In this document: in pieces, positions 51,493-59,697 of the stretch
Position numbering within the stretch: the stretch's first letter is position 1
Layout of the letters: each line of letters starts with the position of its first letter
NCBI RefSeq assembly: GCF_009729555.1
Contig: NZ_WODC01000009.1
Location: forward strand, 1 to 64,000
Length of the DNA: 64,000 bases
Source: Pseudodesulfovibrio alkaliphilus
GTDB lineage: Bacteria > Desulfobacterota > Desulfovibrionia > Desulfovibrionales > Desulfovibrionaceae
Reading direction: 5' to 3'
The notes under the pieces: generated by a model
The model's input: only the letters and a program-made list of their open reading frames with translations
Databases searched by the model: none
Told to the model about the DNA's origin: nothing
Program-made: the position numbers and the translations under genes

Positions 51493-52551
51493 GTGCCCAA
51501 AACAGCAATGACCCCACGCCACTGCCAACGCGAACTCTTCAGCGTCTCCGACGAGGTGTCTCACCTTGATGCGCGGCAGATCCAGGCCCTTGCCGAGGCT
51601 TTTGCCGCCTGGAGACGCAGCGCCAGGCGGCCTGACAGCGTCCGGGCGCGGGAGCGGATCGGGCTGACCTTTCTCCTGCTCCGGCACACGGGCGCCCGGC
51701 TTGGCGAAGTCCTCGCCCTCGACGACCGCACCGCCTTGGACATGCAGCGCTGCGTGGTCCATCTGGGCTTGAAGGGCAACACGCGGGAAGTCCCTCTGCC
51801 AGAGGATTTCTGCTCCGAATTGCACCGGGTGTTGGAAAGCCCCATGGCCTGCGGCCTGAGGGGGCACTTCTTCCATCTGGACGCAGGGTATCTGCGGCGG
51901 ATTTGCTATGAACGTGGCAAGGAGTGCGGACTGCCCAGAGAGCTGGCCAACCCTCGGGTACTGCGCAATTCCCGCGTGGTGGAGATGCTGCGGGCCGGTG
52001 TGCCTCTGGCCGTGGTCAAATCCGTGCTCGGCCAAACTTCCCTTGATTTCGCATCGGACCTGCAACACTTCACGCAGGGGGATGTCACCGCCATCGTCCG
52101 GCTTGCCCAAGCCGACATGCGCACCCGCAGCAGTGCGCGCAACGCCTTCATCGGACACGTCACCGGCCTGGATACGGACACCGTGATGGCCGGAGTAAGC
52201 ATGGAGAGCCGCTCCGGCATCGCCATCCACGCCGCCATCACTGCCGACAGCATGCACACCATGCGTCTTGAGGTCGGCACCCCCATCGTGGCGACCGTCA
52301 AAGCCCCGCTGGTCAATGTCATGCGGGCCGGGCAGACGCTGTGCGGGAGCGCCAGAAACCGTCTGACCGCGACGGTTCTGCGTGTGCTGGATTCCCCGGT
52401 CATTGCCGAAATCGCCGGCCGCCTCCACGACGGAACCGAGGTGTGCGCCCTGGTTTCGAGCCAGAGCGCAAGAGACATGGCCCTTCAGCCCGGCGAAGAC
52501 GTGGTGTTCTGCTTCAAAAGTCTTTCAGTGGTTCTCAATTCCATCAGATAG
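51493..52551 (+). CDS. tunR: TunR-like tungstate/molybdate regulator with integrase-type DNA-binding domain
   Basis: 352 residues. The first ~190 resemble a tyrosine-recombinase catalytic domain (RHTGARLGEVLAL near 65-77; VEMLRAGVPLAVVKSVLGQT), but the catalytic His-x-x-Arg and Tyr are not visible, so it is probably only DNA-binding. The last ~150 residues hold two TOBE-like oxyanion-binding repeats (from about 210). This architecture is known from the TunR family of sulfate-reducing bacteria, which represses modABC/tupABC when tungstate is bound. The start is uncertain: GTG 51493 or ATG 51508, neither with a strong ribosome site. Confidence 0.88.
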   Translation: MPKTAMTPRHCQRELFSVSDEVSHLDARQIQALAEAFAAWRRSARRPDSVRARERIGLTFLLLRHTGARLGEVLALDDRTALDMQRCVVHLGLKGNTREVPLPEDFCSELHRVLESPMACGLRGHFFHLDAGYLRRICYERGKECGLPRELANPRVLRNSRVVEMLRAGVPLAVVKSVLGQTSLDFASDLQHFTQGDVTAIVRLAQADMRTRSSARNAFIGHVTGLDTDTVMAGVSMESRSGIAIHAAITADSMHTMRLEVGTPIVATVKAPLVNVMRAGQTLCGSARNRLTATVLRVLDSPVIAEIAGRLHDGTEVCALVSSQSARDMALQPGEDVVFCFKSLSVVLNSIR

Positions 52552-52676
52552 CCTCCGCCTGTCCCGATTGGCGGGAAAAAGCCAAGCAGGTCCGGCCCTG
52601 CTGCCAGCATACGGCGACCCGCGCCCCATTGGCAGAAACCGGGCACGAGGCAGCAACGACGGAAGTTCATCCGAGC

Positions 52677-52698
52677 GGTTAAACCAAAAGGATTAACC
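52677..52698. promoter_or_regulatory. Inverted repeat before TetR gene
   Basis: GGTTAA-N10-TTAACC, exact 6-bp arms, 68 bases upstream of the TetR start. Probable autoregulatory operator. The half-site GGTTAA is the same as in the MarR-region palindrome at 32005, with wider spacing. Confidence 0.5.
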
Positions 52699-52765
52699 AC
52701 GTGGTTGACTTTTCTCCAGGCTGCGAATATATCCCTCGCACGAACATCGGAAAAGAGAGCGAATC

Positions 52766-53434
52766 ATGGATATTGGCAAGAACGAAAACAACGTCACCGC
52801 ACCCCGCCTGATAGCCGCAGGGGCCAAGCTCTTCAGCGAGCACACAAGCCACGAGGTGAGCAACCGCGCCCTGGCCAAGGAGGCTGGCGTCAACCATGCG
52901 GCCATCAACTACTACTTCGGCAGCAGAGACGGCTTGTGCGAAGCCATATTCGGCCATTGCCTGACCCAATGGAAGGCGATCATGCTGCCCCTTGTGGAGC
53001 AGATCGACAACCGTATCGGCGAAAGCTCCGACCCCGAGGACCTGGCCCGCATCGCCCACGATCTTGTGCGTGGCATGATCTCGGCCATAACAGGAAAGGA
53101 AGGGACCCGGTTTCTGAGAGTTCTTTTCAATGAAGGACTGATCAAACCCCGCGAACTCAACCGCCGCATGTTCCAGGATGTGATCCGCCCCTTCCACGCC
53201 GTTGCCACCCGGCTGGCCGCCGCTGCCAGGGGGCTGCCCCCCGAAGACATGGAGAGCATGGTCCTCGGCCAGGCCATTGTCGCCCAATGTATGACCTTTT
53301 TCCGAGGGCGGGTTCTCCTGCGCCCGAGGCTGGATCTCAAGGCCCTGGATCAGGGCCGGGCCGAACAGATCGCGGACATCTTGTCCCGCTCCGTGTGCGC
53401 CTCCCTTGGCTTGCCGGACAATATCCGGCAGTGA
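52766..53434 (+). CDS. TetR-family regulator, CecR-like
   Basis: 222 residues. HTH at about 15-60 (LIAAGAKLFSEHTSHEVSNR; LAKEAGVNHAAINYYFGSRD). The longer C-terminal domain resembles the DUF1956 part of CecR-type regulators of transport genes. AAGAGAG precedes ATG 52766. It is on the same strand as the ECF operon but 180 bases away and separated from it by a Fur-like box, so the target is unclear. Confidence 0.85.
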   Translation: MDIGKNENNVTAPRLIAAGAKLFSEHTSHEVSNRALAKEAGVNHAAINYYFGSRDGLCEAIFGHCLTQWKAIMLPLVEQIDNRIGESSDPEDLARIAHDLVRGMISAITGKEGTRFLRVLFNEGLIKPRELNRRMFQDVIRPFHAVATRLAAAARGLPPEDMESMVLGQAIVAQCMTFFRGRVLLRPRLDLKALDQGRAEQIADILSRSVCASLGLPDNIRQ

Positions 53435-53484
53435 CCAGCCTGATCCCGGCATCCCATCACCCCGGCAAGGTATTCCTTTTTGTT

Positions 53485-53503
53485 GAAAATGAAAATTGAT
53501 TTC
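53485..53503 (+). promoter_or_regulatory. Fur-like box upstream of ECF/heme operon
   Basis: GAAAATGAAAATTGATTTC, almost identical to the site at 14799. It lies 113 bases upstream of the first ECF gene. Confidence 0.65.
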
Positions 53504-53519
53504 ACGAAAGCATTCGTGA
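53502..53519. promoter_or_regulatory. Perfect 7-bp inverted repeat next to Fur-like box
   Basis: TCACGAA-AGCA-TTCGTGA, abutting the Fur-like box. Possible second operator or RNA hairpin in the operon leader. Confidence 0.45.
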
Positions 53520-53615
53520 GGGGTTCTTCATGAACACACATCCAATCAGCGGCGTTGCGGCCCAGGCTCGAGGCCGTTTCGATATTGCAACAGCCGACCA
53601 GGAGGGCCAAGGACA

Positions 53616-54221
53616 ATGCTCCAGGCAGAATCCACCACTCTGACAGAACTCTCCGGGGAGGCTCCCCCGGCAGCCTGGGCCGAACGCAAACGGCGCCACT
53701 GGCCGGTGCGCGATCTGATCGTCATCGGCATCTTCGCCGCGGTGGTCAAAATATCCAGCCTGATCATCGCGTTGGTGGGCGGGGGCATGAACCCCCTGAC
53801 CCTGATCGTCAAGAACGCCGTCTTCACCAGCCTGCTGGTGGTGCTGCTGCACAAGGTTCCCCGCCTTGGAACGCTGACCCTGTTCGTCGGGGTCTCGGCC
53901 GTGGTTTCCCTGCTGCTCTTGGGGAGCGGAGCCATTTTACTGCCCATGTCCCTGGTCGCCGCCCTCTTTGCGGAGATGGTGATCACCCTTTTTGGCGGGT
54001 ATCGCCGCACCGTGGGAATTCTTGTGGGCGTGGCAGTGTACGATCTGGCGAGCAAGGGCGCGTCTCTCGGCATTTCCTGGCTGGTAATGCGCGAACAGCC
54101 CGAGCTGCTGATCACCATCAGCACCATGGTAGCCATCGGCTATCTCGGAGCCCTGGCCGGTCTTTACAGCGGACACCTCTTTGTCAAGGAGCTGCGACAT
54201 GCGGGTATCGTTCATCAATGA
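53616..54221 (+). CDS. ECF transporter substrate-binding (S) component, MptD/Trep_Strep-like
   Basis: 201 residues, about six membrane helices after a hydrophilic 25-residue lead. The pattern (VRDLIVIGIFAAVVKISSLI; LLLGSGAILLPMSLVAALFA) fits the MptD/Trep_Strep S-component family. S components capture the ligand and dock with the T component. AAGGACA precedes ATG 53616. Ligand likely heme or another iron compound from context. Confidence 0.8.
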   Translation: MLQAESTTLTELSGEAPPAAWAERKRRHWPVRDLIVIGIFAAVVKISSLIIALVGGGMNPLTLIVKNAVFTSLLVVLLHKVPRLGTLTLFVGVSAVVSLLLLGSGAILLPMSLVAALFAEMVITLFGGYRRTVGILVGVAVYDLASKGASLGISWLVMREQPELLITISTMVAIGYLGALAGLYSGHLFVKELRHAGIVHQ

Positions 54222-54975
54222 TTCAGACCTCACCGACAGCTTCCCCGCGACCCTGGATGTACGCACCAAGCTCTTCCTTTGCGTCCTCTCCTCGCTGTCG
54301 GCTATCATTTTGCAGTCGCCCCTGGCCATGACCCCGCTCCTGGCAGCCAGCGCACTGTACGCCCTGTCCACGAAAAACATAAAGAAAATCCTCATGGCCT
54401 ATGTGGCGGTTTTCACCATGCTCGGCATCTCCTCGGTCTTCGTCATCCTCCTCGCCATGATTTGGCCTGAGCTGACCAAGCTGGAGTGGAGCAATTTCCT
54501 TACCCCCTTCCTGCGCATCGTCCTCATGATCAATGTTGTCCTGGCACTGTCGCTGACCTCGCGCATCCAGTCGCTGCTGACCGCGCTCAAGTCCATGCGG
54601 CTGCCCAGCCTGATCTATATCCCCACCTCGGTCATGATCCGGTTCATTCCGACCTTCTTCAACGACGCCAAGCAGGTTCTCCAGGCCCTGAAAATCCGCG
54701 GGTATCCCCTGACGCCGCGCTCCATGTTCCTGCATCCGCTCCGCAGCCTCAGGGTACTGTTTGCGCCCCTGGTATTCCGCGCTCTGCGCTCCTCGGACGA
54801 CCTGGCCATGGCCGCCGAGCTCAAAGGGGTGGGCATGTCCGAGAGCATCGTTCCACACCGGCTGAACGCCTTTCACCGAAGGGATCTGGCCGTATCCGGC
54901 CTGGCCGTGGGGTTGGTTGCCGCTGCCTTTGCCATCCAGGTCCGGTGCGGCGGCCTCTCCTTTGGCATGCACTGA
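54199..54975 (+). CDS. ECF transporter T component (EcfT/CbiQ family)
   Basis: 258 residues with about five membrane helices and the coupling-helix signature: LKIRGYPLTPRS and later ELKGVGMSE, variants of the paired Ala-Arg-Gly motifs that contact the ATPases. ATG 54199 has AAGGAG upstream and overlaps the S gene by 23 bp. Confidence 0.88.
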   Translation: MRVSFINDSDLTDSFPATLDVRTKLFLCVLSSLSAIILQSPLAMTPLLAASALYALSTKNIKKILMAYVAVFTMLGISSVFVILLAMIWPELTKLEWSNFLTPFLRIVLMINVVLALSLTSRIQSLLTALKSMRLPSLIYIPTSVMIRFIPTFFNDAKQVLQALKIRGYPLTPRSMFLHPLRSLRVLFAPLVFRALRSSDDLAMAAELKGVGMSESIVPHRLNAFHRRDLAVSGLAVGLVAAAFAIQVRCGGLSFGMH

Positions 54976-55007
54976 TCGCCATCCTCTCGCCCTCCAAAGG
55001 AACAAGT

Positions 55008-56426
55008 ATGATCCAACTGCATAACGCATCCTTCTCCTATCCGTTTCAGCCATCACCCAGCGTGATGGAAGTGGACCTTGAAGTGGCCCCCGGAGAAATC
55101 GTCCTCCTCACCGGCCCAAGCGGCTGCGGCAAATCCACCGTGGTACGCATGATAAACGGGCTGGCCCTGCATCATTTCCGGGGAAAGCTCACAGGGCAGG
55201 TGTGTGTGGGGGGCCGCTCCGTCGAGTTTCTTGAGGCCGCCGACATTTCTACCCAGGTGGGCACCCTGTTTCAGGACCCCGAAGCCCAGTTCTTCGCCCT
55301 CAATGTCCGCGACGAAATAGCCGCGGGCCACGAATGGCGACAAGTGCCGGCCCAGGAAACCGAACGGCGCGTGCATCTGGCGGCCGACATGTTCGGGCTC
55401 CACGACATACTGGACAGATCCATTCTCACTCTTTCCGAAGGCCAAAAACAGAAAGTCGCCCTGGCGGCCATCATGTCCCTCGGGCCCCGTGCGCTGGTGC
55501 TGGACGAACCCTCGGCCAACCTCGACCCTGAGTCCACCGAGGCCCTGGCCCGCATCCTGGGCGAACTCAAGGCCCAAGGCGTGGCCATCCTGATCGTGGA
55601 CCACCGCCTCTACTGGCTGCGTCGCCTGGCGGACCGGGTCATGGTCATGGACAAGGGGCGCGTCGTGGCCCAAGGCCCCTTCGACATCGTTGACGACGAC
55701 TCCCTGCGCCAACGCCACGGGCTGCGCCACAGTCGCGTGGCCGACCCCCGCCCGGACCTGCTGCCACCCGATGCCGCCCTCAGCCCTGCCATCCGGCTGC
55801 GCGGGCTGTGCTTCGCCCATGGCCGCCGCAACCCCATATTCGACCACGCGCATCTCGACCTCCCCATGGGCCAGGTCATCGGACTGCTCGGCCCCAACGG
55901 GACGGGCAAAACCACCCTGGCAATGCTGCTGACCGGCTTGCTCAAGGCCGACAAAGGCCAGCTCACCGTTGGCAAGCAAACACTCAAGCCGTCTGAATTG
56001 TTAAACAAGGCCAGCATCATCCTGCAAAATACCGACCACCAGCTGCACATGCAGACGGTCTTTGCAGAAGTTACCAGCTCCCTGCCCAAGGAAAACAAGG
56101 ACGAAACAGCCAAACAAGTCATGGCCCTGCTTGAAAAATACAACATAGCCCATCTGGCCAGGCGACACCCTCAGTCCCTGTCTGGTGGAGAGAAGCAGCG
56201 CCTGGTCATCGCCTGCGGCGAGGCCAAGGCCCCTGAGGTGCTCATACTGGACGAGCCCACCAGCGGCCTGGACGGGGCCAACATGCGCCTCATTGCCGAC
56301 TGCACCAGGGACTTCGCCCAGCGTGGCGCCTGCGTCCTGCTCATCAGCCACGACCTTGAGATGCTGGACAACGCCTGCCAGTGCGCCGTGACCATGCCCC
56401 TGAACCCTGCAACCCCCAAGGAGTGA
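55008..56426 (+). CDS. Fused ECF ATPase pair (EcfA1-EcfA2 type)
   Basis: 472 residues with two complete ATPase domains in one chain. Domain 1: TGPSGCGKST, LSEGQKQK, LVLDEPSANLDPE. Domain 2: LLGPNGTGKTT, LSGGEKQR, LILDEPTSGLDG. Domain 1 has the unusual LSEGQ signature. AAAGGAACAAGT precedes ATG 55008, 32 bases after the T gene. One fused chain would supply both ATPases of the transporter. Confidence 0.9.
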   Translation: MIQLHNASFSYPFQPSPSVMEVDLEVAPGEIVLLTGPSGCGKSTVVRMINGLALHHFRGKLTGQVCVGGRSVEFLEAADISTQVGTLFQDPEAQFFALNVRDEIAAGHEWRQVPAQETERRVHLAADMFGLHDILDRSILTLSEGQKQKVALAAIMSLGPRALVLDEPSANLDPESTEALARILGELKAQGVAILIVDHRLYWLRRLADRVMVMDKGRVVAQGPFDIVDDDSLRQRHGLRHSRVADPRPDLLPPDAALSPAIRLRGLCFAHGRRNPIFDHAHLDLPMGQVIGLLGPNGTGKTTLAMLLTGLLKADKGQLTVGKQTLKPSELLNKASIILQNTDHQLHMQTVFAEVTSSLPKENKDETAKQVMALLEKYNIAHLARRHPQSLSGGEKQRLVIACGEAKAPEVLILDEPTSGLDGANMRLIADCTRDFAQRGACVLLISHDLEMLDNACQCAVTMPLNPATPKE

Positions 56427-56430
56427 TTCC

Positions 56431-56955
56431 ATGACCGCACAATCCTCACTCAGGCAATTGATCCGCGAAAGGATCGCTGAAAACCCGAGCACCATGACAG
56501 ACGCCCTGGCCCGCGAGCTGTCCATATCCGAGGCCGAGGTGGTCCGCTGCCTGCCGGACGAGATGTGGACAGAAGCCCCGACAGAAGAGTTCCAGACCAT
56601 CTGGAAAACCATGACAGGCTGGGAACGGATCACTTTCATCGCCCGCAACCCAGGCGCCGTGGTGGAAGTGTCCGGGACCTTGCCCGACGGCAGCCCAGGC
56701 CACGGCATGTTCAACCTGACAGACAGCTCCAACCCGCTTCGGGGCCACTTGATGATCAACCGTCTTGGCTCCATCCTCCTGGTGTCCAAGCCTTTTTTCA
56801 AGCTGGAAAGCCACAGCGTCCAGTTCTTCGACACCGAGGGAGAGCCCATGTTCGCCGTATACGTCGGCCGGGACGAGAAGCGGACCTTGCTCCCCTCCGT
56901 GCTGGAAGGATTCATGGCCCTTCGTGACCGCTACGCGACGCAGGAGGCCCGGTGA
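56431..56955 (+). CDS. hutX: HutX/ChuX-like intracellular heme carrier
   Basis: 174 residues, the usual family length. A short N-terminal helical segment (TDALARELSISEAEVVRCLP) followed by the HutX/ChuX fold (MTGWERITFIARNPGAVVEV; SSNPLRGHLMINRLGSILLV). These proteins bind heme from the importer and pass it to degrading enzymes. It is 4 bases after the ATPase gene and coupled to the flavodoxin gene. This is the main evidence that the ECF transporter carries heme. Confidence 0.85.
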   Translation: MTAQSSLRQLIRERIAENPSTMTDALARELSISEAEVVRCLPDEMWTEAPTEEFQTIWKTMTGWERITFIARNPGAVVEVSGTLPDGSPGHGMFNLTDSSNPLRGHLMINRLGSILLVSKPFFKLESHSVQFFDTEGEPMFAVYVGRDEKRTLLPSVLEGFMALRDRYATQEAR

Positions 56956-57461
56956 TGTCCCTGCTCGTGGTTTATTCAAGCCGCACCGGCAATACGCGCA
57001 AGGTGGCCGAGTCAGCCCTCAGGGCCCTGCCAGAGAACGCGGTTCTGGCCTCTGTGGAGGACGCCCCGTCGCCGGAAGGATTTACTGCCGTGGCCGTGGG
57101 CTTTTGGGTGGACCGGGGAGGCCCGGACGCCAAGGCCCTGAAGTATATGGAAGGGCTCAGGAACCTGAAGGTCGGCGCCTTTGGCACCTTGGGAGCAAAC
57201 CCCGATTCCCCGCATGCTGCCGAGGTCCTGCGCAGGACCGCGGAACATTTGCAGGGCAACCATCTGCTGGGAATGTTCCTGTGCCAGGGGCGCGTCGATC
57301 CCGCCGTGGTCGAGACCATGAAGCGCTCGGCCCACCACCCCATGACCCAGGAGCGGCAGGACAATCTGCGCGAGGCCGAGCGGCATCCCGATGACATTGA
57401 TCTGGAAAACGCCTGTGCGTTTTTCAAGGCCGTTTATGACAGCGCCACCGCACAAGCGTAA
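56955..57461 (+). CDS. Flavodoxin-family protein
   Basis: 168 residues. The N-terminal phosphate-binding loop SSRTGNTRKVAESAL is that of flavodoxins; VAVGFWVDRGGPDAKALKYM and VGAFGTLGANPDS follow the FMN-binding loops. ATG 56955 overlaps the hutX stop (TGATG). In anaerobic heme breakdown a radical-SAM enzyme (ChuW/HutW) uses reduced flavodoxin; none is encoded in the window, so the partner is elsewhere or the role differs. Last gene of the ECF operon. Confidence 0.88.
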   Translation: MSLLVVYSSRTGNTRKVAESALRALPENAVLASVEDAPSPEGFTAVAVGFWVDRGGPDAKALKYMEGLRNLKVGAFGTLGANPDSPHAAEVLRRTAEHLQGNHLLGMFLCQGRVDPAVVETMKRSAHHPMTQERQDNLREAERHPDDIDLENACAFFKAVYDSATAQA

Positions 57462-57513
57462 GACGCTTCGGCCGACCTGCTCGGTCGGCTGACCCGGCCA
57501 AGCCTCCTCCTCC

Positions 57514-57545
57514 GTCCGGCCTGCCCGACACAGGGCAGGCCGGAC
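57514..57545. terminator. Bidirectional terminator hairpin
   Basis: A perfect 13-bp stem (GTCCGGCCTGCCC / GGGCAGGCCGGAC) with a 6-base loop between the convergent flavodoxin and M50/HlyD genes. Confidence 0.75.
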
Positions 57546-57552
57546 AATCCAT

Positions 57553-59697
57553 CTAGAAGCCTGTCTCGCGAAGGAAGACCGCCAGTGCGTATTGCTGAAA
57601 CTGTCTGAAAAGACTTTTCTTTTCGGCAGAGATGAGAACCGTTCCGCGCACCACGCGGAGGTCCGCCTCTCGGCCCGGGACGGGACGCAGCAGAACTTTG
57701 TAGACCGCCAGCTCGGGCACCCAGGCATCAGACCCCGCCCCAAGGGCAGAGGCCACCCGCTCAGGAGCCCGGACCGCGGCAATGGCACCTCCATTTTGCG
57801 AGGCCAGCTCAGGGACAGCGGAGAGATGCCGACTGGCCATGGAATCAATGTGGGCGACCTCCATTTCCACGACGGCTTGCTCCGTGTCCTCGGGAACGAA
57901 TCTGGCTCTGCGTCCCACTTGCAAGCGGTGCATTTCCCGCTCGTCCACATAGGCAACGGCCAAGGGCCGCGTCGCGTCGATGACGGTGCAGAGCCACTCC
58001 CCGGCACCGATCCATTCTCCTTGGGCCAGCGGGGCGGCCATGTCTGCGATGCGCCCGTCAAAGGGGGCGCGGACCGAGAGCTGTTCCTCCTGCGCCTCCA
58101 AAAGGGCCAGCCGCTTCAAAGCGGCCTGGCGCTCCTGATGCACCACGGGAACCGCTGCCGCGGTTTCCCGCACAACGAAATGGAAGGAAAGCTGCCATTG
58201 CAGGGCGGCTAGCTGCTGACGCAGCCGGGTGATCTCGCGCCGCAACTCCGGGGCTCGCAATTCGAAAAGGAGATCCCCCTCCCGCAGGGCCAGCCCATTG
58301 GCAGCATGGATCGTCACGACCTGCGAGTCCACCGGGGCGAAGATTCGGAGCTGGCGCTCAGGCTGCAGGAGAGCTGGCGCGGCGATGTCGCTGCTCCAGG
58401 GAACAAACAGGATGCAAACAAGGGAGAAAAGGGCGGCGCAAACCGTCACCTTGCGGAAACGGCTTGTTTCGCGCAGCAGCGGGGGCCACTGCTTCATCTC
58501 CCTGTAAACCGGAGCGAGGATGAACGCGAACACTTCCACCAGAAACAGCACAATGCCAAGGGCCTTGAAAAACATGTGGTACACGATGAGGGCTATGCCC
58601 AGGAACAGGAAAAATCGGTACACCCAGGTGGTAAAGGCATAGGCAATGAGCACCCTCTCCCGCCAGGGCTCGTAGCGCTCCGGCCTGTCGGCTCCCAGGG
58701 CGAACAGCCATTCGCGCATTTTCCAGCGGGCAAGGGCAAATGCCCGCCCTTGCAGATTGGGGACATTCAGGATGTCGGAGAGCAGGAAATACCCGTCAAA
58801 CCGCATGAACGGACTGAGGTTGACGGTCAGGGTCATGATCCAGATGGTGGTCGACATGATGAACATCGCGCTGCGCAAGGGGCCGTCCGGCAGAAAGCTC
58901 CAGGCCAGCGTGGCCCAGGCGGCCATGGCCGTTTCCACCATCATCCCCGCGGCGCAGACCTGGGTACGCTGGCGCCGTCTGCGAAGCCGCCAGGCCGAGG
59001 AGGTGTCGGTGTACAAAAGGGGCATCATGACCATGAAAGCGAGGCCCATGGAGGGAACCCGGCAGCCAAGGCGCTTGGCCGCGTAGGCGTGCCCGAGTTC
59101 ATGGGCCGCCTTGGATGCCCCCAGGGTGGCGGCGGAGAGGGCAGCCCCCTCCAGGGAAAAGAAATACAGAAAGGAGCTGCTGAACGCCTCCCACTGACGA
59201 GAGACCAGAAACAGCCCGAGAAGCGCAGCGGCACATGTAAGCAACAGGAACGCCCGGCTGAAGAAAACGCGTTCGACAACAGGCAGCGTCCGGGCCAAGA
59301 ACCGATCCGGCCGGAGGAGCGGGACCCGGAAAAACAAATAGTTGCGCAACAGAAACTTGCCAAGCGGCTGGCGGAAACGCGCATTGTCCTCATGGATGTA
59401 CCGGGCGATGGCGCCGCCGTCACGCGTGAGACTGTTGTGCTCCAGAAACCGGGCGAACTCCGTCAGTTGCTCGGAGTCCACGCCCAGGGGTGTCTGGGCC
59501 TGGATGGACCTCAGGATATCCTTAGGATTTCCAAGGTGCCATCGATTCAGGATTTCCGCCTCCACCCATCCTATCTGGAAGTAAAGGTCGCGACCGGGAT
59601 CTTCGAGCAGCCACGAAGGCGACCCGTCGAAATTGCGCGGCCCGGGATGCAACAGAAGCTCCTGACGAAGCGCAGGCAGGGATTGCGCGACACTCAT
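57553..59697 (-). CDS. M50-type zinc metalloprotease fused to HlyD adaptor
   Basis: 714 residues. N-terminal cytosolic part, then a multi-helix membrane domain with the zinc motif AAHELGHAYAAKRLG (HELGH at 199-203) and the second signature SPFMRFDGYFLLSD (Asp301), then a membrane helix near 405 and a HlyD-like adaptor (about 440-700; lipoyl halves around TIHAANGLALREGDLLFELR and VRAPFDGRIADMAAPLAQGE). Such proteins combine intramembrane proteolysis with an export adaptor. ATG 59697 overlaps the preceding stop (ATGA). It may process or anchor an exported protein; the substrate is unknown. Confidence 0.88.
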   Translation of the reverse strand: MSVAQSLPALRQELLLHPGPRNFDGSPSWLLEDPGRDLYFQIGWVEAEILNRWHLGNPKDILRSIQAQTPLGVDSEQLTEFARFLEHNSLTRDGGAIARYIHEDNARFRQPLGKFLLRNYLFFRVPLLRPDRFLARTLPVVERVFFSRAFLLLTCAAALLGLFLVSRQWEAFSSSFLYFFSLEGAALSAATLGASKAAHELGHAYAAKRLGCRVPSMGLAFMVMMPLLYTDTSSAWRLRRRRQRTQVCAAGMMVETAMAAWATLAWSFLPDGPLRSAMFIMSTTIWIMTLTVNLSPFMRFDGYFLLSDILNVPNLQGRAFALARWKMREWLFALGADRPERYEPWRERVLIAYAFTTWVYRFFLFLGIALIVYHMFFKALGIVLFLVEVFAFILAPVYREMKQWPPLLRETSRFRKVTVCAALFSLVCILFVPWSSDIAAPALLQPERQLRIFAPVDSQVVTIHAANGLALREGDLLFELRAPELRREITRLRQQLAALQWQLSFHFVVRETAAAVPVVHQERQAALKRLALLEAQEEQLSVRAPFDGRIADMAAPLAQGEWIGAGEWLCTVIDATRPLAVAYVDEREMHRLQVGRRARFVPEDTEQAVVEMEVAHIDSMASRHLSAVPELASQNGGAIAAVRAPERVASALGAGSDAWVPELAVYKVLLRPVPGREADLRVVRGTVLISAEKKSLFRQFQQYALAVFLRETGF

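Noticed and set aside
51493-52551. Reading the integrase-like protein as a phage integrase or island boundary
   Set aside because: Catalytic residues are missing, it carries TOBE-like domains, and it lies divergent from a molybdate/tungstate operon; it is a TunR-type regulator.
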